Shown piece after piece: positions 8,561 through 15,137 of a stretch of DNA of 15,137 bases. Location: the NCBI GenBank assembly GCA_029298735.1, contig JANSLP010000518.1, positions 1-15,137 on the forward strand. Reading direction: 5' to 3'. The notes beneath the pieces were generated by a model, which saw nothing but the letters and a program-made list of their open reading frames with translations, made no database searches and was not told the origin of the DNA. Source of the DNA: Ophiostoma sp. CBS 140.51 (Eukaryota > Ascomycota > Sordariomycetes > Ophiostomatales > Ophiostomataceae). The translations under genes were made by a program, and so were the position numbers. Position 1 is the first letter of the stretch; every line of letters begins with the position of its first letter.

Positions 8561-9520
8561 TCTAACTCTGTGCGTTGTATGTCGTATTTCTGTGTACTTT
8601 GTCGCCTGCTCGGTGTCTGTTCCCACGACAGTTGTTCCTGCCGTTTTTGCCCTCCGTGTTTGTTTGAGATGTCAGGATGCAAGCTCTTTTGGCAAGTGCA
8701 CAGTCGTTACTTCCCTTGTCATCTTTTGTTCCTGAACGACAGCCTTCTCTGATTATCTTTTGACTTCAACTCCTCTTTAAGTGAATTAAACTCCATCCCT
8801 GAGTGACTGGTCGTGTTTCATGAGGTTCCTTTTGTGTTTATTTTTAACTTTTAGCTTTTCCAAGAGGCTCCGAAAGGCTCCAGTTCCCTCAGAATATCAA
8901 AAGCGCGCGATAAAATCGGATGGAAAAGCAACGGGACAAGACGAAATAGCAAGGATGGCTCGATCTCTTTTTGCTTCTCTTTGTTGCCATCGTCGATTGC
9001 TTTGGGTATGTTTGTGTCGTCTGTTTCTATTTTCGTGGACAGTTTAATCACCAAGGACTGGAGCGACGTCTGATGAGTGGTCGACGGTTCTTGAAACATG
9101 AAACATCCTACCCACCACCCCGGGAGTCGCATTTTGTGGTCTTTTGGTCTATGGCGCCCTTTTCCCTTTTTCGACCAACGAGGCGGTTCCCTGTTGGGGG
9201 AGGAGGCTGGGAGGCTACCCAGACTTCGGCATGCAGCTTTCGAGTGAGAAATCGACTCGCAAGAAGTGGGAGGGCGAGTCGCCTTGGGGGATGCGCGCGC
9301 GTGAGGGTGTGTGTTGAGTGGTGCGTGGTGCCAGACAGTGGGTATATGGGATCGATCAGCACCTCTGGACGGGCGCCACGGTTGTTTCGTGAAGCGACTA
9401 GTTCCAACTCCACAGAACAGCTTCTGCTCTTCTCCACACCGCCGAGCAAGATTGGTGCCTTTCCAGCTGGCAGAATTCGGATATGGGCAATGAGCCGTTG
9501 CGCCAAAAAGAAAATATCCT
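8560..9520. other. T-rich to mixed block, no gene supported
   Basis: The T-rich + strand gives hydrophobic, Cys/Phe-rich frames such as one opening at a TTG (8971), which is not a credible start. 9061-9300 is TpA-poor, with 3 in 240 bases. No RNA gene or intron set was found. Confidence 0.45.
9291..9303. repeat. Second Z-DNA-prone run
   Basis: Thirteen bases of alternating purine and pyrimidine built on (GC)4. It includes the first 11 bases of the 13-mer shared with 2758-2770. Confidence 0.6.
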
Positions 9521-9523
9521 AGG

Positions 9524-9553
9524 TAGGCGGCTCAAAAGACGTTAAGCCGCCTA
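9524..9553. repeat. Hairpin TAGGCGGCT / AGCCGCCTA
   Basis: Perfect 9-bp arms at 9524-9532 and 9545-9553 around a 12-base loop, extendable by a G-T pair at the base. No T-run follows on either strand. About one such repeat is expected by chance in a window this size, so it is only suggestive. It separates the TpA-poor mixed block from the T-rich block beginning at about 9600. Confidence 0.5.
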
Positions 9554-9599
9554 TGCAGCAGCTTTATGCACACTGAAAAGGAATGAAAATAAGCAAGTT

Positions 9600-10105
9600 G
9601 AGCAGCGTCTCCAGTGACTTCAAACAAGCTAATGCAGTATATTTCCTTTTTTCCAGGTGTCCTCTTTTACTTCTCTTGCCTTCTTTTGTGTCATAGCGCT
9701 CTATTTCTTTTTCCTTCTCATCTTGCATCTTCTCTTGGGTAGATGGGGCGGTGATGGGGCTGTCCAAGTGCCGCTTTGGTTTTTCCCAATGAGATACGAT
9801 GCTTTTGGGCTCGGCTCGGCTTTCTCTCTGCCTTGGGTCTCTCATTTTCGCCCCAGAAATGGGCGTTGAAGCTGAGAACGCGATCGGCGGTCGTCGATGG
9901 TGGTGGCGCTTTTCTTCTTGTTTTGCCTGTCCCATTGTTTTCTTTCTTGGGCGACAAGACGCGAGATGGGGTGAACTATTGTTCAGGGATCAACAGCCCC
10001 TCACGTGCACACTGTCATGCATTGCATTGCAGTAGAGCCTGCATTTCTTTTCAGTTCGATTGTTTTTTCCTTAACGATATCGTTGACTATTGTTTTCCGT
10101 TTTAT
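9600..10105. other. T-rich block
   Basis: In 9661-9780 there are 52 T and 11 A in 120 bases. The polypyrimidine start resembles fungal promoter DNA reading rightwards. The long + frame here opens at TTG (9776) and has no early ATG. No gene is supported. Confidence 0.5.
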
Positions 10106-10129
10106 TGTCTTGTCAAAACAGGAAGATAT
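10106..10129 (+). repeat. Dispersed element A, copy 1
   Basis: TGTCTTGTCAAAA, two variable bases, then GGAAGATAT. It matches 13266-13289 at 22 of 24 positions in the same orientation. TCCGTTTT precedes both copies, 10 and 21 bases upstream, counted start to start. An unrelated pair this similar would be unlikely in 15 kb. Confidence 0.65.
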
Positions 10130-10680
10130 CTGCGCTGCAGCTGTGATGAAGAGTTAAAACATACAGACATGGGCCAAGGCACGGCTGCAACGGAAGCGCG
10201 GATGATAATAATGATATATGTGACTGAGATATATGTCGTATGGGTACACAACGAAATATCAAAATCATATTCGAAATTTATGAATGTATTACTGAATCCA
10301 CCGTGACGGAGCTCGGGCGAACCGCTCTGATCAACACACCAAAGGAGCAATAGGGAGAGAAGAGAGAAGAGGAAAAACAGAGAGAGAGAGCGAGAGAGGC
10401 CTGCAGCACAACACGGTCGCGATCGTGGTATGCGGAGCAAAAAGGTTCTGACCCCTGGCCGGTGAACCTGGTCAATGGAAAGAAGAAAACAACGAATAAA
10501 AAAGGGCCGCAATCTTGCGGGGAGCGGGATCACTCTCTCGGCTGGGGGCAGCTGGCAAAGCTCAAGCAGGAATAACACGAATACGCCCCGAAATACGTAA
10601 TCCGGACAAGAGCAAGAAAGAGGTCCAGCTGGAAAGGAGAGGTGCACTGAGCCTAGTGTTGTCTGCCTAGCCAAAAAGAA
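10130..10680. other. Purine-rich block, no gene supported
   Basis: A-rich on the + strand, with GATGATAATAATGAT-like simple sequence at about 10201-10215 and a GA tract. The 190-codon reverse frame across it opens at TTG, not ATG. Possible C/D snoRNA boxes at about 10142 and 10223 lack a terminal stem. Confidence 0.45.
10352..10399 (+). repeat. GA-rich polypurine tract
   Basis: 46 of 48 bases are purine; the exceptions are C at 10378 and 10391. It contains mirror-like (GA)n runs, the type of sequence that can form triplex DNA or exclude nucleosomes. Confidence 0.8.
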
Positions 10681-10910
10681 AGTAAGTGGGCTGAGGGAGG
10701 CTTGGGATCTTGCGTTGTTTATTATTCTAGGGAACTTTGCAGCCTTCTACGACATATTTCACTACTTCTTGGTGCATTTGTGTTCACCATCTCTCTGTCC
10801 GGTTTTATGACTCTCTTCTCCTTTTCCCTGCCTTGGGTTTATTGACCGGGGGCTAGGTTCTAGTGTCGGGGTATTCTTTTGGTGTCTTTTTTGAAGGTAT
10901 TGTTGCCATC

Positions 10911-10931
10911 ACACACCCCTTTCCTGAGCTG
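10911..10931 (+). promoter_or_regulatory. Dispersed element B, copy 1 (STRE-like)
   Basis: CACACCCCTTTCC at 10912-10924, followed by TGAGCTG. The copy at 12928-12948 reads CACACCCCTTTTCC followed by TAGCTG. Both contain CCCCT, the stress response element bound by Msn2/Msn4-type zinc finger factors in fungi. Similarity extends beyond the core, suggesting more than a chance pentamer. Confidence 0.4.
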
Positions 10932-11117
10932 GAATCCGCGGAAGAAAAGGGGCGGTGGTGAACGGCTCAAGAGAAAAGGAGAAAAACATGGGAGTTGGTG
11001 GAGCCTCACAAGGATGTGACGGGCCAGCGCAAAGAAACGGTGTGACATCGTGTCGATGGTTCGGGTCTGGTCTACTTTTGGTGGGAAATGGGTGGACTGG
11101 CCAACTGGAGTGGTTTA

Positions 11118-11148
11118 TTTTTTCCTCTTTTTCTTCTTCTTCCCCCCT
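11118..11148 (+). other. Pure pyrimidine tract
   Basis: Thirty-one consecutive C or T bases, followed by GGTAG. It could be promoter-associated, or the tail of an intron using the TAG, but no matching donor and branch point were found. Confidence 0.7.
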
Positions 11149-11320
11149 GGTAGTGAACAAGGATGGCTTGGGCTTTCTTGGAGCCAGCAAAATGGCGAAA
11201 ATGATTGCTCTGTTGTTAGTGCTTTTGGCAATTGTGTTGTGTTGCCTGGTCTGTTCTTTCTTTTTCATTTTTCTCGCATTCGCTGCTTTTCATTCACACA
11301 TCGAAAGTGAGAGAAAGTCT

Positions 11321-11333
11321 CACACCCCTTTCC
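11321..11333 (+). promoter_or_regulatory. CACACCCCTTTCC site, middle copy
   Basis: Exact match to the 13-base core of element B copy 1. Its flanks differ from the other two copies. Confidence 0.35.
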
Positions 11334-11447
11334 CCCATTTTTCCCAGATCGTAGGATTTTTTGGACCTTTTCTCGCGCGTGTCGATGGAGCAATCGAGCA
11401 TTAGAGACGTCGCACTCCGAGCTTTGTAGCTTCGTTCGTTCTTTCAA

Positions 11448-11458
11448 CCCCCCCCCCC
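11448..11458. repeat. C11 homopolymer
   Basis: Eleven consecutive C residues, a likely hotspot for length variation or sequencing error. Confidence 0.9.
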
Positions 11459-11639
11459 GGTCCCTAGCTAAAGTGAACTCATTTTTGTTGTTATTTTAAG
11501 ATGCGCGATGCACAACTGTTGTCTCTTTTTGCGACTTTTTTATGTCGTCTTTCCGTCTTTCAAGGGTTCTGTTCAAGGGCTCCCTTGTTCAACCACTCTT
11601 GTCTTGAGCACACACCGTTCCATTCGGGTTCCAGTTCGG

Positions 11640-12180
11640 ATAAAAAAGAGAGCACCACCACCATGCTTCAGAATGATGTGTTGCTGGGGGAAGATGTGCA
11701 GAGGAAGGAGCAAGAAAAGCCGGGGTGAACAAAACGGAAGGAATGGGACGACAGGGGGAAGAAGAGGCGACCGGGAACAAGCCAAACCAGGAAAAGGAGC
11801 GATTTCCATGTCCACCTCGTGGGCATGGCCAGTGGAAGCATCACTCCTGTTGCCCCCAAAGACCTCGAAGGAAAAACAAGCATGGCCAGGATCCGGGACA
11901 AGACCCCAAAGAGCGACCAGAACCCACGACGTCTGTTCCCAGAGAGGCAGTCATGGCGCCGATTGAAGCTCTTTTTGTTGAATCCAGGAAGTGCATCTTG
12001 TCAATCCCTTCCAAATAAAGAGGCAATCTTGCAGACGGCTTGCAAGGTAATAGGAAGCAATCAAACCGATTGGAAAAGAGGGGAGAAGTCAACGCCGGAG
12101 ACCGGCAGCCCGCCGAGCGAGATGTGGAAAACGGAAAAACGAGCATCTCACATCTCGAAAAGAAATAACAAGATAAGTCT
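11640..12180. other. A/G-rich block, no gene supported
   Basis: T-poor on the + strand. Three overlapping + frames in different phases run through it (ATG starts at 11508 and 11825, plus a third), a pattern expected from stop-codon scarcity rather than coding. GCCGG-AGA-CCGGC at 12094-12106 is a small hairpin. Confidence 0.45.
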
Positions 12181-12254
12181 AATTTGGCGGCGGCCTTCTG
12201 GGTCTGGACCTGGGCCAGGCCGTCTTTGCGTGTCGATCTTTTGCTGTTCTGTCC

Positions 12255-12764
12255 ATGGCTTCGATTTTGTTTTCGTTTTTTTTTTGTTCAGCAGGTCTTC
12301 AGCTTGAGAAGCTTGGGACTTTTGGGGGCAAGACAAGCATCTGTCAAGTTTGTCTTGCCCGACGAAACCACCGTCTAACCGTCTTGTCTTTCCCTATCAC
12401 TCAATCACACAATCACGTTGTCTCGAGGTTGTCCCCTCATTGTTCCAGCTTGTTGAGAACGGTGAATGTAAGACAGTCGATCCCTTCGGCCACCAGAGAC
12501 ACCAGACCCAAAAGCTGGAACAGCGGACTCATGCATCTAAACAGGGAAAGGATGCACAGTTTGTGCGAAATATATGTGCGCAGACGGGGTTTTCGGCACG
12601 CTCGAGCACTTCAGATGAAGAGAGCTGAAGAAACTCTCAAAGATAGAAGGTTGAAAAACGCAAGAAAGAAGGATGACCCGGAAAAAAAGAAGGCAAAGGA
12701 AGCCGACGATCGTAGATGTGCTGCTGATTGCACCAGGATGCATCATGTAGTCCACGTTGTTTAG
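12255..12764 (+). CDS. Candidate orphan ORF, 169 aa, unconfirmed
   Basis: Not recognised. It starts with ATG in a CCATGG context. The first 15 residues are hydrophobic and end near Ser-Ala-Gly, which resembles a short signal peptide. The last 50 residues are dominated by Lys, Arg, Asp and Glu and could form a charged helix. There is no family motif. The hydrophobic start is encoded by T-rich DNA with a T10 run, and the charged end by A/G-rich DNA, so composition alone explains both. The 12326-12360 hairpin lies inside it. Confidence 0.12.
   Translation: MASILFSFFFCSAGLQLEKLGTFGGKTSICQVCLARRNHRLTVLSFPITQSHNHVVSRLSPHCSSLLRTVNVRQSIPSATRDTRPKSWNSGLMHLNRERMHSLCEIYVRRRGFRHARALQMKRAEETLKDRRLKNARKKDDPEKKKAKEADDRRCAADCTRMHHVVHVV
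12326..12360. ncRNA. Strong stem-loop, possible structured RNA element
   Basis: GGGCAAGACAA at 12326-12336 pairs perfectly with TTGTCTTGCCC at 12350-12360. Adding a G-T and a C-G pair extends the stem to 13 bp with a 9-base loop. Fewer than one perfect 11-bp hairpin of this kind would be expected by chance here. It is too short for a typical microRNA precursor and lacks a T-run for a terminator, so its role is open. Confidence 0.35.
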
Positions 12765-12805
12765 TTGCAGCCAACACAGCTGATCCTTTGGGCCTTTGAG
12801 GTCTG

Positions 12806-12817
12806 GACGTCGACGTC
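12806..12817. promoter_or_regulatory. GACGTCGACGTC palindrome (CRE-like)
   Basis: Perfect 12-bp palindrome made of two GACGTC words, the core of CRE/ATF sites bound by bZIP factors. A few 12-bp palindromes are expected by chance in 15 kb, and the full TGACGTCA is absent. Confidence 0.3.
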
Positions 12818-12841
12818 GCCGGATGTACGGTCTTGTAAGTT

Positions 12842-12857
12842 GATACGGCGATACGGC
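12842..12857. repeat. GATACGGC tandem duplication
   Basis: Two perfect 8-bp copies, 12842-12849 and 12850-12857. Confidence 0.85.
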
Positions 12858-12927
12858 GTTTTCCCGTACGAGTAGGATTATTTTGATTATTCATTCGCGC
12901 AGAGGATATGCAAAGTATTTTCAAAAC

Positions 12928-12948
12928 ACACACCCCTTTTCCTAGCTG
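12928..12948 (+). promoter_or_regulatory. Dispersed element B, copy 2 (STRE-like)
   Basis: Partner of 10911-10931, differing by one extra T in the T-run and one missing G after it. Contains CCCCT. Confidence 0.4.
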
Positions 12949-13265
12949 CAGGCAACCCCTGGTCCAGCATCGAGGCCAGGCCACTATTTTGACCACTTTG
13001 ACCTGTTGTTCACTCTCCCCAGGCGCTGTAAAAGACGCAGTAGCAGGGCCTCGAATACGAACTTGGCAGGCCGGCCCCCCTAAAATACAATACCAAAAGA
13101 CCAGTTCTGTTCGCCTTGCTTTTTTTCATCTTGGCCGGGAGCCCAGGTCTTGTCCGACGGCTCTATCTCTCTTTGCCTTGTTTGGTATGCTTCCCGAGAA
13201 CGTCTGTGGACTTTTTGAACGTTTTTGTTGATCGTCTTCGTCTCTCCGTTTTGCAAAGCCAGATC

Positions 13266-13289
13266 TGTCTTGTCAAAATCGGAAGATAT
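13266..13289 (+). repeat. Dispersed element A, copy 2
   Basis: Partner of 10106-10129, with the same orientation and 22 of 24 bases identical. It is followed by unrelated sequence, so any duplication was short or is old. Confidence 0.65.
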
Positions 13290-13345
13290 GTCAATCAATG
13301 TCTGTGTTGTGCCGATGTGTTGTGAACTGTTGTAAACTTTAACTC

Positions 13346-13360
13346 AAGTGCACGCATATT
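13346..13360. repeat. AAGTGCACGCATATT, partner of 1920-1934
   Basis: 14 of 15 bases identical to the copy 11.4 kb upstream. The change turns ACGCGT into ACGCAT. Confidence 0.4.
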
Positions 13361-13429
13361 TTGTGTAAGACATTGTTTTCTTTGTTATTTCGTGTAAGTC
13401 AAAATTGACGATTGTGGCTTTCCCGCAAA

Positions 13430-14104
13430 ATGGCACCCTCTTGCGTATGTGGCGGGTGCCGGCCATGTCCCCAGAGAATCCTTTTTGCTTCTATTTTTTC
13501 TCTTTGCTCTTCCTCCCGTTGGGTGATCGACTGCGGTTTTGAAGATTGTTCCTCCCGTCTCTCCCTTGCCCACTCTTTTTTTTACGATACGGGCTTACGG
13601 TGTGTGCATTTCGGAACCTCCAAAAAGACAGGGGAAGGAGAATCGAAAGGGCCTTTTTTTGTGGTGGAGGGCCCAGCCATTGTTTCAGCAATCGCGGGCT
13701 TTCTTTTCTCACTGATTTTCTGGTCGGTGGTGGTGGTGGCGCCTGCACAAAAGAACGCCTTCTGGCCGCCACCAACCATGCACGAAAAACAAGACAAAAG
13801 GCGACAACGCAGGTTGGGCAGGCGAGATGTTGCCAGCACAGACCAGTCAGGGCACTTCCAGGCACAAGACGGCACAAAATGTGGCACAAATTCGACATGC
13901 CAAGTATCTTTCCCATACAAAGTGCGTGCTGTTGGTACCTTCCCAGCCCCTTGTGCCCGCGAGAAGATCAGTTCCTGCATTAGTGCCATGTGTGTGCGCG
14001 ATATGGTGTCGAGGTGTACACGAAGAAGTGCACGAAAAGAAGGAGGTAGCTTTTTGTGCGTCTGTGTGTTCAGTGGCCAGGGTGCTGGGCAGGCAAATCT
14101 ATGA
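13430..14104 (+). CDS. Candidate orphan ORF, 224 aa, possible single-pass membrane protein
   Basis: Not recognised. The open frame begins at a TTG (13412), but the first ATG is at 13430 in GCAAAATGGC, a favourable fungal start context. The N-terminus is Cys-rich (CVCGGCRPC at residues 5-13). Residues about 81-105 are hydrophobic enough for one membrane helix and are followed by a Lys/Arg-rich segment at about 120-132, consistent with a cytosolic side after the helix. The C-terminal half carries further Cys pairs. A reverse frame overlaps most of it but opens at TTG. TpA is very scarce here (3 in 13741-13980), which weakens the value of frame length. Confidence 0.17.
   Translation: MAPSCVCGGCRPCPQRILFASIFSLCSSSRWVIDCGFEDCSSRLSLAHSFFYDTGLRCVHFGTSKKTGEGESKGPFFVVEGPAIVSAIAGFLFSLIFWSVVVVAPAQKNAFWPPPTMHEKQDKRRQRRLGRRDVASTDQSGHFQAQDGTKCGTNSTCQVSFPYKVRAVGTFPAPCAREKISSCISAMCVRDMVSRCTRRSARKEGGSFLCVCVFSGQGAGQANL
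13861..13890. repeat. GGCACAA(A/G) triplicate
   Basis: Three spaced copies of GGCACAA beginning at 13861, 13871 and 13883. Within the 13430 frame they fall in different phases, so they do not encode a protein repeat. Confidence 0.6.
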
Positions 14105-14600
14105 GAAAAGGGCAAGAGACGAGCGAACCCCACAAACAGCGTGGCTGAGTCGAAAACAGAAACACGCCGGACTCTGTCTTTTTTCTTGTTGGCTAACAAC
14201 CTTCCATGGATGGCATCGTTTTCGTGGTGGTTGCCTCCTGAGCTTCTGCGCAGTCTTTTTACTATGTACGGGTCTCTGACTCCCTCGTTCTTTGGGTCGT
14301 GCCCAACTTTTTGGCGCCATGTTTCAGAGGGTTACTTTCCGAAGCGATCTTACCGCCCAATGGGTCTTTTCACTCTTCTGACATCTTCTGTCGACAGAGC
14401 AAACACTGTTCGTCGTCTCTTCTGTTCCTTGTTTTAACGTGCTGACGGTAGACCGACGAGATTCTGACCAGTGACTTCTTTTTGGTTGGGTTGTTTCTTG
14501 TTTCCCACGTTGTGTGCCGATTGGTCTAAGTCCCAAACCTATCATAGCTCCGATGCGTCTTACTCTCTCACCTTTTTGCCCCAGCAATTACCGCCTCTGG
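14105..14600. other. T-rich spacer, no gene seen
   Basis: T-rich + strand with GCTAACAAC at about 14192, which resembles a branch point but lacks a nearby CAG or TAG. No RNA gene or supported frame. Confidence 0.4.
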
Positions 14601-14735
14601 CATACATGATACGACATACGACATCTGACATAATGTATCTTGAGCGTTTACATACTCGTAAAAATACAAATACCGGTGTCCGACAGACGCCGTGCAAGTA
14701 TGTGCAAGTATCGCTGTAAGTACTCCGTACAATTA
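14600..14735. repeat. Cluster of short direct repeats and TACTCCGTA
   Basis: ATACGAC is duplicated at 14609-14615 and 14616-14622, and TGCAAGTAT at 14693-14701 and 14703-14711. TACTCCGTA at 14721-14729 is the reverse complement of 1583-1591. The stretch is rich in GTA/TAC words and marks the change from the TpA-poor core to the right flank. Confidence 0.55.
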
Positions 14736-15137
14736 CGGGTCTGCGTGCTCAGGGATATGCTCGTACTCCCCATTCTGTACTCCCAACAACGTATATGCTG
14801 TGCAAGTGTGCTATTATGGGATGATGTGCTGTCATCTTCCGTTGACTCGCTGCTGTGTCCAGGCGGATGCTTGATATCCTGACATATGCTTATATTGTGT
14901 ATTTTCGTGTCGTGAGTCGTCGCACAGCATGTCGTTAAATTTTGCATTGCCTTTTTACGGAAACCATTATTCACGGTATGATTTTTATTGTCTTTTTCAT
15001 TGAAGTAGAAAGTACCTGTTATTGAAATTTCTTTGTTGTTTATTTTTGTTTATCTATGTTTTATATTTTATCATTACATTTACAATTCTATTAAGATTTT
15101 ATGTCAAAATATTTGCACATCAAATTATATTCTTTGT
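14736..15137. other. AT-rich right flank, no gene seen
   Basis: GC falls towards the end; only 10 of 60 bases at 15061-15120 are G or C. TpA is abundant, about 24 in 14881-15120. It could be a terminator or 3' region of an outside gene, or the edge of an AT-rich compartment. No terminal repeat or transposase frame is seen. Confidence 0.5.

Larger units (their letters stand above)
10680..11640. other. T-rich block with polypyrimidine tracts
   Basis: Holds the 11118-11148 pure pyrimidine tract, a C11 run and two CACACCCCTTTCC sites. A frame from the ATG at 10988 (138 aa) predicts one long hydrophobic helix over about residues 70-100, but T-rich DNA produces such helices by itself. Not counted as a gene. 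Confidence 0.45.
12760..13430. other. T-rich spacer with motif copies
   Basis: Holds the second copies of elements A, B and the AAGTGCACGC element, a GACGTC palindrome and an 8-bp tandem repeat. No reading frame is supported. It is the most motif-dense non-coding stretch found and would fit a control region for something reading rightwards. Confidence 0.4.

Noticed and set aside
8971..9522. Frame of 183 codons ending just before the 9524 hairpin
   Set aside because: It opens at TTG, and a reverse frame covers most of the same bases. The hairpin has no T-run, so it is not a terminator for it.
10142..10226. Possible C/D snoRNA (GTGATGA and CTGA boxes)
   Set aside because: No complementary terminal stem and no convincing C'/D' pair or guide.
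10305..10330. GGTTCG on the reverse strand as a tRNA B box
   Set aside because: The T-arm does not pair and there is no A box or acceptor stem. Other GTTCG words also failed.
10102..10674. Reverse frame of 190 codons
   Set aside because: The start is TTG and the reading is low-complexity Leu/Phe/Ser from the complement of a GA tract.
10682..10730. 49-nt intron (GTAAGT to TTCTAG)
   Set aside because: No CTAAC-type branch point at the right distance, and neither side is a supported exon.
10988..11404. 138-aa frame with a long hydrophobic helix
   Set aside because: The helix is encoded by a T-rich tract with a pure pyrimidine run, which gives Leu/Phe/Val by composition. No other support.
13582..14199. 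Reverse frame of 205 codons
   Set aside because: The start is TTG. It overlaps the better-supported ATG frame on the + strand.
1..15137. CRISPR array, insertion sequence or prophage
   Set aside because: No regularly spaced repeats, no transposase or phage proteins, and no terminal inverted repeats; the DNA looks eukaryotic.

Overview
This looks like nuclear DNA of a eukaryote, most plausibly a filamentous ascomycete fungus. CpG is not depleted (27 CpG in 3901-4260), which argues against vertebrate DNA. There are no bacterial operons or ribosome binding sites. Long C/T-rich and C/A-rich tracts and the short motif TACTCCGTA / TACGGAGTA resemble intergenic DNA of Sordariomycete and Eurotiomycete fungi. 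The assignment rests on sequence style only.

I recognise no conserved protein-coding gene and no tRNA, rRNA, spliceosomal RNA, SRP RNA or RNase P RNA. Many open frames longer than 140 codons exist on both strands, but several start at TTG or GTG rather than ATG, none shows a family motif, and long frames overlap each other in several reading frames. The excess is explained by strong loss of the dinucleotide TpA across the core, which removes most TAA and TAG codons in every frame. I keep four ATG-initiated frames as low-confidence candidates: 6777-7481 (-, 234 aa), 13430-14104 (+, 224 aa, one possible membrane helix, good start context), 12255-12764 (+, 169 aa) and 5131-5634 (-, 167 aa).

Layout: 1 to about 430 is an A/T-richer left flank. 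About 430-2340 is pyrimidine-rich on the + strand. About 2340-4400 is mixed and holds short tandem repeats, a Z-DNA-prone palindrome and a CGG/GACCGTCC cluster. About 4400-5100 and 5830-6290 are A-rich and T-poor, the second with a 61-nt stretch without any T. About 6290-8560 is mixed and holds the longest frame. About 8560-10120 and 10700-11640 are mainly T-rich, separated by a purine-rich block with a GA tract. About 11640-12760 alternates A-rich and T-rich and contains the strongest hairpin (12326-12360). About 12760-14600 is T-rich, then A-rich, then T-rich again. From about 14600 the DNA becomes TA-rich and ends at very low GC.

The best overall reading is a roughly 14-kb gene-poor domain, such as a long upstream region of a regulatory gene or a locus of long non-coding transcripts. 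The signals most worth following are the sharply bounded TpA depletion, the alternating A/T skew blocks, two dispersed near-identical elements between 10.1 and 13.3 kb, and the 12326-12360 hairpin.
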